Shown here piece after piece: positions 54,520 to 63,856 of a stretch of 63,856 nucleotides of DNA (position 1 is its first letter; the number at the start of each line of letters is the position of its first letter). The position numbers were made by a program, and so were the translations under genes. The notes beneath the pieces were generated by a model, which did not search any database, was not told the origin of the DNA, and saw only the letters and a program-made list of their open reading frames with translations. This DNA comes from Streptomyces sp. NRRL S-31 (lineage in GTDB: Bacteria; Actinomycetota; Actinomycetes; Streptomycetales; Streptomycetaceae), in contig NZ_JOCB01000040.1 of NCBI RefSeq assembly GCF_000718775.1, positions 1 to 63,856 on the forward strand. Direction: 5' to 3'.

Positions 54520-55176
54520 TCACCACCCGCGCGCGTGCCACTCCGGCAGGTGCGGCCGCTCCGCGCCCAGCGTCGTGTCGTTGCCGTGTCCCGGGTAGAC
54601 CCACGTCTCGTCCGGCAGCACGTCGAAGATCTTCGTCTCCACGTCGTGGATCAGGCTGGCGAACGCCTTCGGATCCTTGCGCGTGTTGCCGACCCCGCCG
54701 GGGAAGAGGCAGTCGCCGGTGAAGACGTGCGGATGGCCGTGCGGGTCGTCGTAGACCAGTGCGATCGAACCGGGTGTGTGCCCGACCAGATGGCGCGCGG
54801 TGAGCTCCACCCGGCCCACCCTGATGACATCGCCGTCGTCGACGGGGACGTCGGTGGCCACGGGGATGCCGGCGGCGTCGTCGCGACCGGCGTACGTACG
54901 CGCGCGCGTGGCCGCGACCACCTCACCGAGCGCCTGCCAGTGATCGCCGTGCTGGTGCGTGGTGACGACGGACGCGATGCCGTCGTCGCCGATCATGGCG
55001 AGCAGCGTCCCCGCCTCGTTGGCGGCGTCGATCAGGAGCTGCTCGTCGGTGGCCCGGCAGCGCAGCAGATAGGCGTTGTTGTCCATCGGGCCGACCGCGA
55101 TCTTGGTGATCATCAGGTCTTTCAGCTCGTGCACATCCGCCGGTCCGCCGACCTTGACCTCGCCTGAGTACGTCAT
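54520..55176 (-). CDS. MBL-fold metallohydrolase (glyoxalase II-like)
   Basis: A 218-aa protein with the metallo-beta-lactamase motif THQHGDHW and downstream ligands ARHLVGHTPGS, FTGDCLFPGGVG and YPGHGNDTTLG. The order and spacing fit GloB-like hydrolases of thioesters. In mycothiol-using actinobacteria such enzymes may cleave mycothiol or other conjugates; this is inference. The start is taken at 55176 (MTYSGEVKVGG). The DinB-like gene lies 69 bp upstream on the same strand and may be cotranscribed. Confidence 0.9.
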   Translation of the reverse strand: MTYSGEVKVGGPADVHELKDLMITKIAVGPMDNNAYLLRCRATDEQLLIDAANEAGTLLAMIGDDGIASVVTTHQHGDHWQALGEVVAATRARTYAGRDDAAGIPVATDVPVDDGDVIRVGRVELTARHLVGHTPGSIALVYDDPHGHPHVFTGDCLFPGGVGNTRKDPKAFASLIHDVETKIFDVLPDETWVYPGHGNDTTLGAERPHLPEWHARGW

Positions 55177-55245
55177 GTCGGCAGCCTATAGCGGGGGAAG
55201 CCCCGATGGGTGGCCGCCCGGGCGGGCTCCCGGACGGCCGTCGTC

Positions 55246-55932
55246 CTACAGCGGGGGCAGCTGTGGCAGGGCCCCGCCCCGGACCTCCAGCGCCGCGCCG
55301 TCGCGGCGCCCGGCGAGCCAGCCCACCAGGTCCGCCGGCCGGCCGGTGACCGTGATGGCGGGCGGATCGGTCCGGCGTCCGGTGGCCCACGCGTGCGTGC
55401 CATCCGTGAGACGGGTCGCCGGGACGTCGGGGTGTCCGGAGAACCGGTCCGCCAGGAAGCCGGTCTCCCGCTCCAGGAACTCCGCCGCGAGATCCTCCAG
55501 CTCGTACCCGGCCCCGAGGTCCACGTGGTGCAGCTCCACCTCCACCCACCGGCGGAACGGCACCCGCGACGCGGAGTCGGTGACCCCGTTGCGCAGCTCC
55601 ACCGTGCGCGTCCAGTCCGCGGGCGCCTCCCCGGCCGCCTGGAACCGGGCCGCGCTCTCCCGGATGTCGGCTGCCTGGACCTCGACGGGCCGAGGCGCGT
55701 CCCGCTCGATGTCGGCGTCCCGCGCCTCGGCGTCGGTGTACATGGGGCGTCCCTGGAGGACGTTCACCAGTGCGTCCGCGTTCCGGGCGAGATGGGCGAG
55801 GACGTGCCCGCGGCTCCAGCCGGGGAGCCGCGACGGCTCGGCGAGCGAGGCGTCGTCCATTTCGGCGACCGCGCTGAGCAGCTGGTCGGTCGCTTCACGT
55901 ACACGGGCCAGGTCATGAGCGTGATCCATCAT
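55246..55932 (-). CDS. Maleylpyruvate isomerase/DinB-like (mycothiol-dependent superfamily) protein
   Basis: A 228-aa protein. The four-helix DinB-like N-terminal domain reads VREATDQLLSAVAEMDDASLAEPSRLPGWSRGHVLAHLARNADALVNVLQG, with the metal-binding His residues. RRWVEVELHHVDLGAGYE carries further ligands, and the C-terminal SCP2-like part ends ITVTGRPADLVGWLAGRRDGAALEV. This matches mycothiol-dependent maleylpyruvate isomerase-like proteins. ATG 55932 follows TAGGGT by 7 nt, so it is probably leaderless; ATG 55929 is adjacent. Confidence 0.9.
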   Translation of the reverse strand: MMDHAHDLARVREATDQLLSAVAEMDDASLAEPSRLPGWSRGHVLAHLARNADALVNVLQGRPMYTDAEARDADIERDAPRPVEVQAADIRESAARFQAAGEAPADWTRTVELRNGVTDSASRVPFRRWVEVELHHVDLGAGYELEDLAAEFLERETGFLADRFSGHPDVPATRLTDGTHAWATGRRTDPPAITVTGRPADLVGWLAGRRDGAALEVRGGALPQLPPL

Positions 55933-56077
55933 GGCGCCGACCCTAGCCCCGCCACTCCTTCGGGTGAAGGTGGTGAAGCTCGCCCGCAAATCGAATGCAC
56001 GTCCTATATCTTCGATGGCGGCGTCGGGCATGCTGGAAGGCCGGGGGTTGTTATGCAACCGGGCAATCCGACCGGCG

Positions 56078-56100
56078 TTGTCAGTGGCTCCCCCTAGTCT
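56078..56100 (+). promoter_or_regulatory. PafBC/RecA-NDp-type promoter of uvrA
   Basis: TTGTCAGTG (56078-56086), 8 nt, then TAGTCT (56095-56100): a full match to the RecA-independent damage promoter consensus. Transcription should start near 56107, leaving a leader of about 50 nt before GTG 56157, unlike the leaderless polA, ogt and uvrB. Confidence 0.88.
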
Positions 56101-56156
56101 GAAGAAGCACGGGGGCCCCGCCCCTGTCACTTCTCTCAAGAAAGGTGCGGACCGGC

Positions 56157-59100
56157 GTGGCCGACCGTCTCATCGTCCGTGGCGCGCGCGAGCACAACCT
56201 GAAGAATGTCTCGCTCGACCTGCCTCGTGACTCGCTCATCGTCTTCACGGGCCTGTCCGGGTCGGGCAAGTCCTCCCTGGCCTTCGACACGATCTTCGCT
56301 GAGGGCCAGCGCCGTTACGTGGAGTCGCTCTCCTCGTACGCACGGCAGTTCCTCGGCCAGATGGACAAGCCTGACGTCGACTTCATCGAGGGCCTCTCCC
56401 CGGCGGTCTCCATCGACCAGAAGTCGACCTCGCGCAACCCGCGCTCGACGGTCGGCACGATCACCGAGGTCTACGACTACCTTCGACTGCTCTTCGCGCG
56501 CATCGGCAAGCCGCACTGCCCCGAGTGCGGCCGCCCGATCTCGCGCCAGTCGCCGCAGGCCATCGTGGACAAGGTCCTGGAGCTGCCGGAGGGCAGCCGG
56601 TTCCAGGTGCTGTCCCCGCTGGTGCGCGAGCGCAAGGGCGAGTTCGTCGACCTCTTCGCCGACCTCCAGACCAAGGGCTACTCCCGCGCGCGGGTGGACG
56701 GCCAGACCGTCCAGCTGTCCGAGCCGCCGACCCTGAAGAAGCAGGAGAAGCACACCATCGAGGTGGTCGTGGACCGCCTCACGGTGAAGGACTCCGCCAA
56801 GCGCCGCCTCACCGACTCGGTGGAGACCGCCCTCGGCCTGTCCGGCGGCATGGTCGTGCTCGACTTCGTGGACCTCCCCGAGGACGATCCCGAGCGCGAG
56901 CGCATGTACTCGGAGCACCTGTACTGCCCGTACGACGACCTGTCCTTCGAGGAGTTGGAGCCCCGCTCCTTCTCCTTCAACTCGCCCTTCGGCGCCTGCC
57001 CCGAGTGCACCGGCATCGGCACGCGCATGGAGGTCGACCCGGAGCTGATCGTCCCCGACCCGGACAAGTCCCTGGACGAGGGCGCCATCCACCCCTGGTC
57101 GCACGGGCACACCAAGGACTACTTCGGCCGCCTGATCGGCGCTCTCGCGGACGCCCTGGGCTTCCGCATGGACATCCCGTTCGCGGGCCTGCCACAGCGT
57201 GCCAGGAAGGCCCTGCTCTACGGCCACAAGACCCAGATCGAGGTGCGCTACCGCAACCGGTACGGCCGGGAGCGCGTCTACACCACCCCCTTCGAGGGCG
57301 CGGTGCCCTTCGTCAAGCGCCGGCACAGCGAGGCCGAGAGCGACGCCAGCCGTGAGCGCTTCGAGGGCTACATGCGCGAGGTGCCCTGTCCCTCCTGCAA
57401 GGGCACGCGACTGAAGCCGATCGTCCTCGCGGTCACGATCATGGAGAAGTCGATCGCCGAGGTCTCCGCGATGTCGATCAGCGACTGCGCGGAGTTCCTG
57501 GGCGAGCTGAGGCTGAACGACCGTGACAAGAAGATCGCCGAGCGGGTCCTGAAGGAGGTCAACGAGCGGCTGCGCTTCCTGGTCGACGTCGGCCTGGACT
57601 ACCTCTCGCTGAACCGCGCGGCCGGCACCCTGTCCGGCGGTGAGGCCCAGCGCATCCGGCTAGCCACCCAGATCGGCTCCGGCCTCGTCGGCGTCCTGTA
57701 CGTCCTGGACGAGCCGTCCATCGGTCTGCACCAGCGGGACAACCACCGGCTGATCGAGACCCTGGTCCGCCTGCGCGACATGGGCAACACGCTCATCGTC
57801 GTGGAGCACGACGAGGACACGATCAAGGTCGCCGACTGGATCGTGGACATCGGCCCGGGCGCCGGAGAGCACGGCGGCAAGGTCGTGCACAGCGGCTCCG
57901 TGAAGGAACTGCTCGCCAACACCGAGTCGCAGACCGGCGCGTACCTCTCGGGGCGCAAGTCGATCCCGCTCCCGGACGTCCGGCGTCCGCGGGATCTGTC
58001 CCGGCAGCTCACCGTGCACGGCGCCCGCGAGAACAACCTCCAGGACATCGATGTGTCCTTCCCGCTGGGCGTGTTCACGGCCGTCACCGGTGTCTCCGGC
58101 TCCGGCAAGTCGACCCTGGTCAACGACATCCTGTACACGCACCTGGCCCGTGAGCTGAACGGCGCCCGGACCGTCCCCGGACGCCACACGCGCGTCGACG
58201 GCGACGACCTGGTCGACAAGGTCGTGCACGTCGACCAGTCACCGATCGGCCGCACTCCTCGGTCGAACCCGGCGACGTACACCGGTGTCTTCGACCACAT
58301 CCGCAAGCTGTTCGCCGAGACCACCGAGGCGAAGGTCCGGGGCTACCAGCCCGGCCGCTTCTCCTTCAACGTCAAGGGCGGCCGCTGCGAGAACTGCGCG
58401 GGCGACGGCACGATCAAGATCGAGATGAACTTCCTCCCGGACGTCTACGTCCCGTGCGAGGTCTGCCACGGAGCCCGGTACAACCGGGAAACCCTGGAGG
58501 TCCACTACAAGGGCAAGTCCATCGCCGAGGTGCTCAACATGCCGATCGAGGAGGCGATGCACTTCTTCGAGGCGGTCCCGGCGATCTCCCGCCACCTGAG
58601 GACGCTGAACGACGTCGGTCTCGGCTACGTCCGCCTCGGCCAGTCCGCCACCACCCTGTCCGGCGGTGAGGCGCAGCGCGTCAAGCTCGCCAGCGAGCTA
58701 CAGAAGCGCTCCACCGGACGCACGGTCTACGTCCTGGACGAGCCGACCACGGGTCTGCACTTCGAGGACATCAGCAAGCTGCTGAAGGTCCTCGGCGGAC
58801 TGGTCGACAAGGGCAACACGGTCATCGTCATCGAGCACAACCTCGACGTGATCAAGACCGCCGACTGGCTCGTGGACATGGGCCCCGAGGGCGGCGCCGG
58901 CGGTGGCCTGGTGGTCGCCGAGGGCACGCCGGAAGAGGTCGCCGGGGTGCCGGCGAGCCACACGGGCAAGTTCCTGAGGGAGATCCTCGGAGCCGACCGC
59001 ATCAGCGACGCCGAACCGGTCAAGGCACCGCGGGCCACGGCCACCCGGAAGACGGCCGCTGCCAAGTCATCGACGAAGAAGACGGTGACGGCCCGGGCCG

Positions 59101-59183
59101 ACAGCACCGCGACCAAGAAGGCCGCCGCGACCACGAAGAAGGCGACGCCCGCGAAGAAGACCACGCGGTCCCGCACCGCCTGA
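56157..59183 (+). CDS. uvrA: UvrABC excinuclease subunit A
   Basis: A 1008-aa dimeric damage sensor. There are two ABC ATPase modules with Walker A motifs GLSGSGKSS (near residue 38) and GVSGSGKST, and signatures [19 protein letters not shown] and [16 protein letters not shown]. The zinc modules are [17 protein letters not shown] with CPSCKGTRL, and CENCAGDG with [10 protein letters not shown]. The C-terminal 70 residues are a Lys/Thr/Ala-rich tail typical of actinobacterial UvrA. GTG 56157 ([17 protein letters not shown]) is the family start; GTG 56145 is an in-frame alternative. Confidence 0.97.
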   Translation: MADRLIVRGAREHNLKNVSLDLPRDSLIVFTGLSGSGKSSLAFDTIFAEGQRRYVESLSSYARQFLGQMDKPDVDFIEGLSPAVSIDQKSTSRNPRSTVGTITEVYDYLRLLFARIGKPHCPECGRPISRQSPQAIVDKVLELPEGSRFQVLSPLVRERKGEFVDLFADLQTKGYSRARVDGQTVQLSEPPTLKKQEKHTIEVVVDRLTVKDSAKRRLTDSVETALGLSGGMVVLDFVDLPEDDPERERMYSEHLYCPYDDLSFEELEPRSFSFNSPFGACPECTGIGTRMEVDPELIVPDPDKSLDEGAIHPWSHGHTKDYFGRLIGALADALGFRMDIPFAGLPQRARKALLYGHKTQIEVRYRNRYGRERVYTTPFEGAVPFVKRRHSEAESDASRERFEGYMREVPCPSCKGTRLKPIVLAVTIMEKSIAEVSAMSISDCAEFLGELRLNDRDKKIAERVLKEVNERLRFLVDVGLDYLSLNRAAGTLSGGEAQRIRLATQIGSGLVGVLYVLDEPSIGLHQRDNHRLIETLVRLRDMGNTLIVVEHDEDTIKVADWIVDIGPGAGEHGGKVVHSGSVKELLANTESQTGAYLSGRKSIPLPDVRRPRDLSRQLTVHGARENNLQDIDVSFPLGVFTAVTGVSGSGKSTLVNDILYTHLARELNGARTVPGRHTRVDGDDLVDKVVHVDQSPIGRTPRSNPATYTGVFDHIRKLFAETTEAKVRGYQPGRFSFNVKGGRCENCAGDGTIKIEMNFLPDVYVPCEVCHGARYNRETLEVHYKGKSIAEVLNMPIEEAMHFFEAVPAISRHLRTLNDVGLGYVRLGQSATTLSGGEAQRVKLASELQKRSTGRTVYVLDEPTTGLHFEDISKLLKVLGGLVDKGNTVIVIEHNLDVIKTADWLVDMGPEGGAGGGLVVAEGTPEEVAGVPASHTGKFLREILGADRISDAEPVKAPRATATRKTAAAKSSTKKTVTARADSTATKKAAATTKKATPAKKTTRSRTA

Positions 59184-59205
59184 GACCCCGGCCACCCGTG
59201 AAGGG

Positions 59206-59232
59206 CGGTGTCCCACCGCGGTGGGGACACCG
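59206..59232 (+). terminator. First hairpin after uvrA
   Basis: CGGTGTCCCACC (59206-59217) pairs with GGTGGGGACACCG (59220-59232) with a single bulge, 22 nt after the stop. Confidence 0.65.
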
Positions 59233-59276
59233 TGGCCAGGACACCTCCCCCTCACCCTGACATCGCATCAGAAATC

Positions 59277-59309
59277 CGGCGCCCCGTGGGAACTCCCCAC
59301 GGGGCGCCG
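59277..59309. terminator. Second, strong hairpin between uvrA and the sugar kinase gene
   Basis: CGGCGCCCCGTGGG (59277-59290) and CCCACGGGGCGCCG (59296-59309) form a perfect 14-bp stem with a 5-nt loop, followed by TTCGTTCC. It is placed to stop both uvrA and the convergent LacI-kinase transcript. Confidence 0.88.
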
Positions 59310-59407
59310 TTCGTTCCACCATCAGCCAGCCCGGCCCGGCGGTCCGACAGGCCCCGTACACCGCAGGTCCGGCCGCACCTTGTCAACAGCACAGGGAGAA
59401 CAACCGC

Positions 59408-60328
59408 TCACAGCCCGCTCAGGGCGCCCAGCTCCGCCGCGTAGGGCGGCTCGGCCCCTGCGCGTGAGCAGGTGACCGCAGCCGCTCGTGCCGCGAAGCG
59501 CAGCAGCCGTGTCCAGCCCTCCGTCCCGAGGGCGGCGAGCGCTTCCGGGGACAGCGCGTCCCGGGCGGCCAGCCCGTGCAACAAGGCCGCGTTCACCGTG
59601 TCACCGGCGCCGATGGTGTCCACGACATCGACCGCCTCGCCCGGCACGGAAAGCTCACCACCGTCCCGGGTGAACACGGTCAGGCCGTCGCCACCCCGGG
59701 TGACCACCACGGCCGCCGGCCCCGCGGCCAGCCACTCCCGCGGGGTGCCGCCGAGCCACGCCGCGTCCTCCGCGGACAGTTTCAACAGCGTGACCGAGGG
59801 CAGCCAGCTCCGGAAACGCTCCCGGTAGGCGTCCTCGTCCGGGATCAGTCCCGCCCGGATATTGGGGTCGAGAGCCGTGAAAAGCCCCTGTCCGGCAGCG
59901 GCGCGCATCAGTTCCTCGTAGGCGCTCGCCCCCGGTTCCAGGACGAGCGAGCAGGTACCGAAGGACACCGCGCGGGTACCGGCGGGGAGCGCGGCGGGAG
60001 CGGTGAACAGACGGTCGGCGGTGCCCTCGACATAGAAGGAATAGGCGGCCGACCCGCCGGCGTCGATCGTGGCCAGGGCGAGAGTCGTCGGTTCCGGTCC
60101 CCGCTGCACGCCGGACACGTCGACCCCGGCCCGCCGCAGCCCGTCGAGCAGGGCCTCGCCGAAGGCGTCGTTCGAGGCCCGCGAGCAGAACGCGGTGGGG
60201 GAGCCGAGCCTGCCGAGGGCCACGGCGGTGTTGTACGGGCCGCCGCCGAGCGCCGGCTTCAGGCCCGCGAGGGCACCGGTGCCCTGCGGGACCAGGTCGA
60301 TCAATGCCTCACCGGCGACGACGATCAC
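59408..60328 (-). CDS. PfkB family carbohydrate kinase (fructokinase-like)
   Basis: A 306-aa ribokinase-family enzyme. IVVAGEALIDLVPQG opens it, GGGPYNTAVALGRLGSPTAF is signature 1 and DTIGAGDTVNAALLHGL is signature 2 with the catalytic Asp. The overall pattern is closest to fructokinases, but other sugars are possible. GTG 60328 overlaps the stop of the LacI regulator gene (GTGA), so it is translated by coupling and probably under control of that regulator. Confidence 0.9.
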   Translation of the reverse strand: MIVVAGEALIDLVPQGTGALAGLKPALGGGPYNTAVALGRLGSPTAFCSRASNDAFGEALLDGLRRAGVDVSGVQRGPEPTTLALATIDAGGSAAYSFYVEGTADRLFTAPAALPAGTRAVSFGTCSLVLEPGASAYEELMRAAAGQGLFTALDPNIRAGLIPDEDAYRERFRSWLPSVTLLKLSAEDAAWLGGTPREWLAAGPAAVVVTRGGDGLTVFTRDGGELSVPGEAVDVVDTIGAGDTVNAALLHGLAARDALSPEALAALGTEGWTRLLRFAARAAAVTCSRAGAEPPYAAELGALSGL

Positions 60329-61458
60329 GAAGCGGTTCCCTTCTCGGGCAGCGTGGTTGATGCGGTGGGCCGGGTGGCTCCGGCGCGGCCCTGTCCGTCC
60401 GGGCAGCCGCAGGACGTGCGGTGCACGAACGCGCACGGCAGCCGGACCGTCCGGGCGGGTCGGCCCGGCTCGGCCAGCCTGTCCAGGAGCACCCGGACGG
60501 CCATGGCGCCCAGTTCCCGGCTGGGCTGGGCGATGGCGGTCAGCCGGGGCGAGAACAGGTCGGCCCAGGCGAAGTCGTCGAAGCAGCACAGGGCGATGTC
60601 GTCCGGCACGCACCGGTCGTGCCGGCGCAGGGCGCGCAGGGCGCCGATGGTCATCGCGTTGTTGGCGGTGACGAGTGCCGTGGGCGGATCGGGCAGGCCG
60701 AGCAGGGTGGCCGTGGCCCGCTCGGCGCCGGCCGACTCGGAGTTGCCGGACACGAGGAGACGCTCGTCGTGGTCCAGACCGGCCGCGGCGAGGCCCTCCC
60801 GGTAGCCGGCGACGCGCTCACCGGTGGTGCTGAGACCGGGCAGGCCGGCGATCATGCCGATCCGGCGGTGCCCCAGCCCGGCGAGGTGGGTGACGAGCAG
60901 CGCGGTCGGCGCGGTGCTCTCGGCACAGACCTGGTCGAAGCACGGCGCGTCCGGGGGCGGGGCAGCGGCGGTGCCCGCGTCGTCCGGGGCGGCGTCCCGT
61001 GTCCCGTGGACGTCGACGCGCCGGTCCAGGAAGACCGTCGGCACCGAGTGGCGGCGCAGATAGCCGACCAACTCGCGCGGCTCCGCGGACGGAGCGACGA
61101 TCATGCCGTCCACCCGGCGCTCGTGGAGGAGCTGTACGACCTTGCGTTCGTGCCCGGGATCGTCGTGCGGATCGGCGATGAGCAGGCTGTAGCCCGCGTC
61201 CAGCGCGGCGGCCTCGACGCCTTGCAGGATCTCCGTGAAGTACGGATTGCTGATGGCGGACACCGCCAGGCCGATGGAGCGGGTCCGCGATGTCACCAGG
61301 GAGCGGGCCAGGGTGTTGGGGGTGTATCCGAGGGCGTCGACGGCGTCGAGTACGGCCTGGCGGGTGTGGGGGAGCACCGGACGGGTGCCGTTGAGGACGT
61401 GGGAGACGGTGGCCACGGACACACCGGCAGTCCGGGCGACATCCGCCATGGTGGCCAT
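60325..61458 (-). CDS. LacI family transcriptional regulator
   Basis: A 377-aa repressor. The helix-turn-helix is MADVARTAGVSVATVSHVLNGTRPVLPHTRQAVLDAVDALGYTPN, with the hinge helix NTLARSLVT, then a periplasmic-binding-protein fold (GLAVSAISNPYFTEILQGVEAAALDAGYSL ... LCCFDDFAWADLFSPRLTAIAQPSRELG). A low-complexity insert of about 25 residues (around TRDAAPDDAGTAAAPPPDAP) sits at a sugar-binding-loop position. The last 25 residues are extra and include a CGC motif. The start is ATG 61458. Tandem LacI-type boxes lie about 150 bp upstream. Confidence 0.93.
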   Translation of the reverse strand: MATMADVARTAGVSVATVSHVLNGTRPVLPHTRQAVLDAVDALGYTPNTLARSLVTSRTRSIGLAVSAISNPYFTEILQGVEAAALDAGYSLLIADPHDDPGHERKVVQLLHERRVDGMIVAPSAEPRELVGYLRRHSVPTVFLDRRVDVHGTRDAAPDDAGTAAAPPPDAPCFDQVCAESTAPTALLVTHLAGLGHRRIGMIAGLPGLSTTGERVAGYREGLAAAGLDHDERLLVSGNSESAGAERATATLLGLPDPPTALVTANNAMTIGALRALRRHDRCVPDDIALCCFDDFAWADLFSPRLTAIAQPSRELGAMAVRVLLDRLAEPGRPARTVRLPCAFVHRTSCGCPDGQGRAGATRPTASTTLPEKGTAS

Positions 61459-61806
61459 GGTGCTCCCTCCCTCTGGTCCGACCAGCCGACAGGCCGAGGA
61501 AAACTGATCAGCCGGTGAAGCCGATCAGCCGGTGAAGCCGCTCGGCCGACCGGCCGTCCTCAGCCACCTTTCGGCCGGGACGCTATCCCATCACCCCGCA
61601 CCACGTAAACGCTTACGCAAGCGCTTACGTCCGTATTACCGTCTTCGCCCCGTCCCTGTCCCGTCCCCCTTCTCGCCCTCCGTTCCGCACACCCGTCCGG
61701 AAAGGTCCCCATGGCGCGGTGCACCGCCCGCCCCGCCCCGCCGTGATGCCGTTCCCTCTGTCCCGGTATCGTCGCTCCGCACACCTCTTGACCACTGGAG
61801 TTCCAG
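61459..61806. other. Divergent spacer between the LacI regulator and the Rieske gene
   Basis: No gene is seen. It contains a 17-bp direct repeat (GATCAGCCGGTGAAGCC at about 61506 and 61523) and the tandem operator boxes at 61605-61628. Sequence around 61600-61645 is AT-richer than the rest. Confidence 0.5.
61605..61628. promoter_or_regulatory. Two adjacent LacI-family operator boxes
   Basis: GTAAACGCTTAC (61605-61616) is directly followed by GCAAGCGCTTAC (61617-61628). Each is a near-palindrome with the central CG pair typical of LacI/GalR operators. They lie upstream of the LacI gene and are its probable autoregulatory site. Confidence 0.75.
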
Positions 61807-62232
61807 ATGCCCGCCCGCCCCTCAGCGAGCCGCCGTACCGTCCTCCGTGGGGCCGCCGTGGTCCCGGTCGCCGGACTCGGCCTGGCCGCATGCTCGGCCC
61901 CCGGCGGCAGTGGCGTGGCGGCCGCTCCGACCGCGCCCGTCGACCTCGGCAAGGAGAGCGAGGTCGCGAAGGGCGAGGCGAAGCTCTACCGGGATCACAA
62001 TGTGGTGGTCAGCCGTGACCAGGACGGCGCTCTGAAGGCGTACAGCACGATCTGCACGCACGCGGGGTGTCCGATCAACAAGCTCCAGGGGACGACTCTG
62101 ATCTGCCCCTGCCACGGCAGCCAGTTCGACGCCGTGACGGGCAAGGTGGTGCAGAGCCCGGCCACCGAGCCCCTGGTCGAGCTGTCGGTGAAGACCGCGG
62201 ACGGCAGGATCGTCGCCGGTCCGGCGGACTGA
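61807..62232 (+). CDS. Rieske [2Fe-2S] lipoprotein with Tat signal
   Basis: A 141-aa exported iron-sulfur protein. The Tat signal is SRRTVLRGAAVVPVAGLGLAAC, ending in a lipobox with the lipidated Cys near residue 29. Cluster ligands are C-T-H in ICTHAGCPINKL and C-P-C-H in LICPCHGSQFD, the standard two Cys and two His. It is too short to be the QcrA subunit and probably belongs to a small-electron-carrier group. ATG 61807 has GGAG upstream. It is divergent from the LacI gene. Confidence 0.92.
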   Translation: MPARPSASRRTVLRGAAVVPVAGLGLAACSAPGGSGVAAAPTAPVDLGKESEVAKGEAKLYRDHNVVVSRDQDGALKAYSTICTHAGCPINKLQGTTLICPCHGSQFDAVTGKVVQSPATEPLVELSVKTADGRIVAGPAD

Positions 62233-62347
62233 CCCGAGAGGCGCCCGGGCCCGGGCCCCAGGCGCGGAACCCAGGGCCCGGGCTCCAGACACGGAACGCG
62301 GGCCCGTCACCCGGATCCGCTGGGCGGGGCGGGCGGCGGGGGACCGT

Positions 62348-63295
62348 TCACTCCCAGTCCCAGCCGATCCCCACGATGCCCGGCCTGGTCCGCGGCTCCA
62401 CCAGATGCGCGCTGTGGTGGGGGCCTGCCACGGCCAGCTCCTGCCGACCGTTGCGCGGGGCCGCCGTCGACTGCTGGGAGAAGCGGTGGCAGCGCACCGG
62501 CAGCGCGGCCGGGTCGAAGCGCACCTGGAGCGCGTACTGGCCGCCGGGAAAGCCGAACCGGTGCAGATAGTCGCGGGACGTCCCGGCCGTGCCGTCCTCC
62601 ACGCGGTACCGGAAGAGGAAGGTGTCGCCGGAGTGCAGCCGGGTGCCGAAGAGCAGCTCGGCCACCAGCACGCCGGTGTCCTGGTCCCAGCACAGGCGCC
62701 CGGTCCGGCAGTTCTCCAGGGCGTGCACGGTGACCCGGCGAGGATCACAGCCGGGGTCGCCGTGGTGGACGGCGACGAAGCGGTCCACACCGTCGCGATG
62801 GGCGCGCACGATGTGGTGGGCCTCGAGGCTCGCCAGCTCGCGCCGGGAACCGATCCGGATGCATTCGTGGTGCCCCAGGGCGTGCAGTCCGCCGTCCAGG
62901 GACCAGCCGAGGCCGGCGGTGAGCCGGTCCAGGACGTCCGAGGCATCGGACAGGGAGCGGTAGGAGCGGCCCGCCGGATGGCCGGCCGCCGCACGCTCGC
63001 CGGACTCGGCGAGCAGCCGGATCAGGGACTCGTCCGGCAGCCGGAGGATCTCCTCCAGTGCCCGTACGGCGCGTAGCGACTCCGGGCGCTGCGGGCGGCG
63101 GGCACCCTGCTGCCAGTAGCTCAGGCTGGTGACGCCCACCTTGACCCCGTGGCGCGAGAGGTGGTGCTGCACCCGCTGGAGCGGCAGCCCGCGCGCGGCG
63201 ATCGCGGCGCGCAGCGCCACGTGGAAGGGGCCGCCTTGCAGCGCCGTGACCAGTTCCGCGGTGGGGACGTCCGCGTGTTCTGTGGCATGCCGCAT
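62348..63295 (-). CDS. Helix-turn-helix domain protein of unknown role
   Basis: A 315-aa protein. The N-terminal 100 residues look like an XRE-type helix-turn-helix (LQRVQHHLSRHGVKVGVTSLSYWQQGARRPQRPESLRAVRALEEILRLPDESL). The rest is a mixed fold with LHALGHHECIRIGSRRELASLEAHHIVRAHRDGVDRFVAVHHGDPGCDPRRVTVHALENCRTGRL and a C-terminal VRFDPAALPVRCHRFSQQ. I recall similar two-part proteins in Streptomyces but no function. The start is ATG 63295. Confidence 0.78.
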   Translation of the reverse strand: MRHATEHADVPTAELVTALQGGPFHVALRAAIAARGLPLQRVQHHLSRHGVKVGVTSLSYWQQGARRPQRPESLRAVRALEEILRLPDESLIRLLAESGERAAAGHPAGRSYRSLSDASDVLDRLTAGLGWSLDGGLHALGHHECIRIGSRRELASLEAHHIVRAHRDGVDRFVAVHHGDPGCDPRRVTVHALENCRTGRLCWDQDTGVLVAELLFGTRLHSGDTFLFRYRVEDGTAGTSRDYLHRFGFPGGQYALQVRFDPAALPVRCHRFSQQSTAAPRNGRQELAVAGPHHSAHLVEPRTRPGIVGIGWDWE

Positions 63296-63856
63296 GCCGA
63301 GGGGCCTTTCTGTGAGGTGTCACTCCGGCCGGTCAGACCGCCTGCGCGGGTGTGCGGGGCCACCTTCGTCGGTGCCGCGGACGCCCGTGCGGGGCATGCC
63401 GCGCCCCGCACGCGTGTGGTGCACGGCCCCGATTCCCGTGCATTGAAGCGTGTTGACCAGAACCCGACAACACCTTGGGTCGGCCCGTCGTGGGCGACTG
63501 GCCGGACCTCGCCGTCGCACGGACGGCGAGCGGCCCGGTGCGCGGGCGACCCGAGTGGACCGGTGCGGGCCGCCATGGGGCTTGACCGGGAGGTGCCCGC
63601 GGCCTCGGCCCGGACAGGGAAGCGGGACAGCCGACCTGGACGGCACCCCGGAGCGGCAGCGGACGGTGTGTCCCCGGCACGGCCGGAACCGGGCCGTCGT
63701 GCGCGCCGTATCCCCGATGGCTGTCCGGGCGGAAGGCGTGCGGGGCCCCGACGACCGCTCCGGCGGAGGGCGTGCCACGGGGCCCGCGCGGGGCAGGCGG
63801 TGGCAGTGGGCCGACAGGGAAGTGAGGGCAGACAGTGAGGAGGGGCGGGTGGGGGC
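63296..63856. other. Gene-free right end of the window
   Basis: I see no credible gene in these 561 bp. Open frames on both strands lack ribosome sites and similarity. Short inverted repeats occur, such as GTGCACGG with CCGTGCAT around 63418-63443. The sequence may be the promoter region of a gene beyond the window. Confidence 0.5.

Noticed and set aside
63149..63838. Open frames at the right end of the window
   Set aside because: Arg/Pro/Ala-rich translations on both strands with no ribosome site or family signature.

Overview
The window is about 64 kb of very GC-rich, gene-dense chromosome. Third codon positions are almost always G or C, GTG starts are common and leaderless starts are frequent. 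Protein content and gene order (polA, rpsA, coaE, uvrB, terD/terC, uvrA, Rieske lipoprotein) fit a Streptomyces species. From memory this matches the core-chromosome stretch around SCO1955 to SCO2003 of S. coelicolor. There is no CRISPR array, rRNA, recognisable tRNA, insertion sequence or prophage. The accessory character is limited to small lineage-variable genes, two decayed gene remnants and many short tandem repeats in spacers.

Layout. 0.2-16.6 kb: polA, a 104-bp tandem repeat array, a DUF4184 membrane protein, a secreted lytic transglycosylase, a DUF3068 protein, the helicase hrpB, a methyltransferase, rpsA with a strong vegetative promoter, a PAC2 protein, coaE and a TPR protein. 16.6-25.4 kb: small membrane and hypothetical genes, a frameshifted DoxX gene, an S4 RNA-binding protein, a family 5 uracil-DNA glycosylase, a RidA-GNAT fusion, a nucleotidyltransferase, a FUSC transporter, a DUF899 protein and a 58-residue protein. 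25.4-31.4 kb: an ABC exporter and a WhiJ/AbaA-type developmental cluster (anti-sigma-like ATPase, XRE-DUF5753 regulator, DUF397 protein, DUF574 methyltransferase) around a nested palindrome. 31.4-42.8 kb: a MocR regulator divergent from an AhpD-like gene, a solitary gltD, overlapping HxlR and NmrA remnants, a uridine-kinase-like protein lacking a P-loop, CorA, psuG-psuK, a VOC protein, ogt and a secreted phosphodiesterase. 43-50.8 kb: an MHYT protein, uvrB, terD, terC under a manganese-type riboswitch, a Ca2+/H+ antiporter and an MHS transporter. 50.9-63.9 kb: aroQ, a polar amino acid ABC operon, an MBL hydrolase, a DinB-like protein, uvrA, a LacI-kinase operon, a Rieske lipoprotein and an HTH protein.

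How the genes work together. The strongest theme is DNA repair. polA, ogt, uvrB and uvrA each carry the same promoter signature, (T/G)TGTCAGTG-N8-(T/C)ANNNT. This is the RecA-independent damage-inducible type that is PafBC-dependent in mycobacteria. Three of the four genes start 6-7 nt after the -10 box, so they look leaderless. A fifth repair gene, the uracil-DNA glycosylase, lacks the upstream element. The second theme is metal homeostasis. terC is preceded by a yybP-ykoY-like aptamer whose P1 3' strand is also a perfect 9-nt anti-Shine-Dalgarno, which suggests a translational ON switch. CorA and a Ca2+/H+ antiporter lie nearby.
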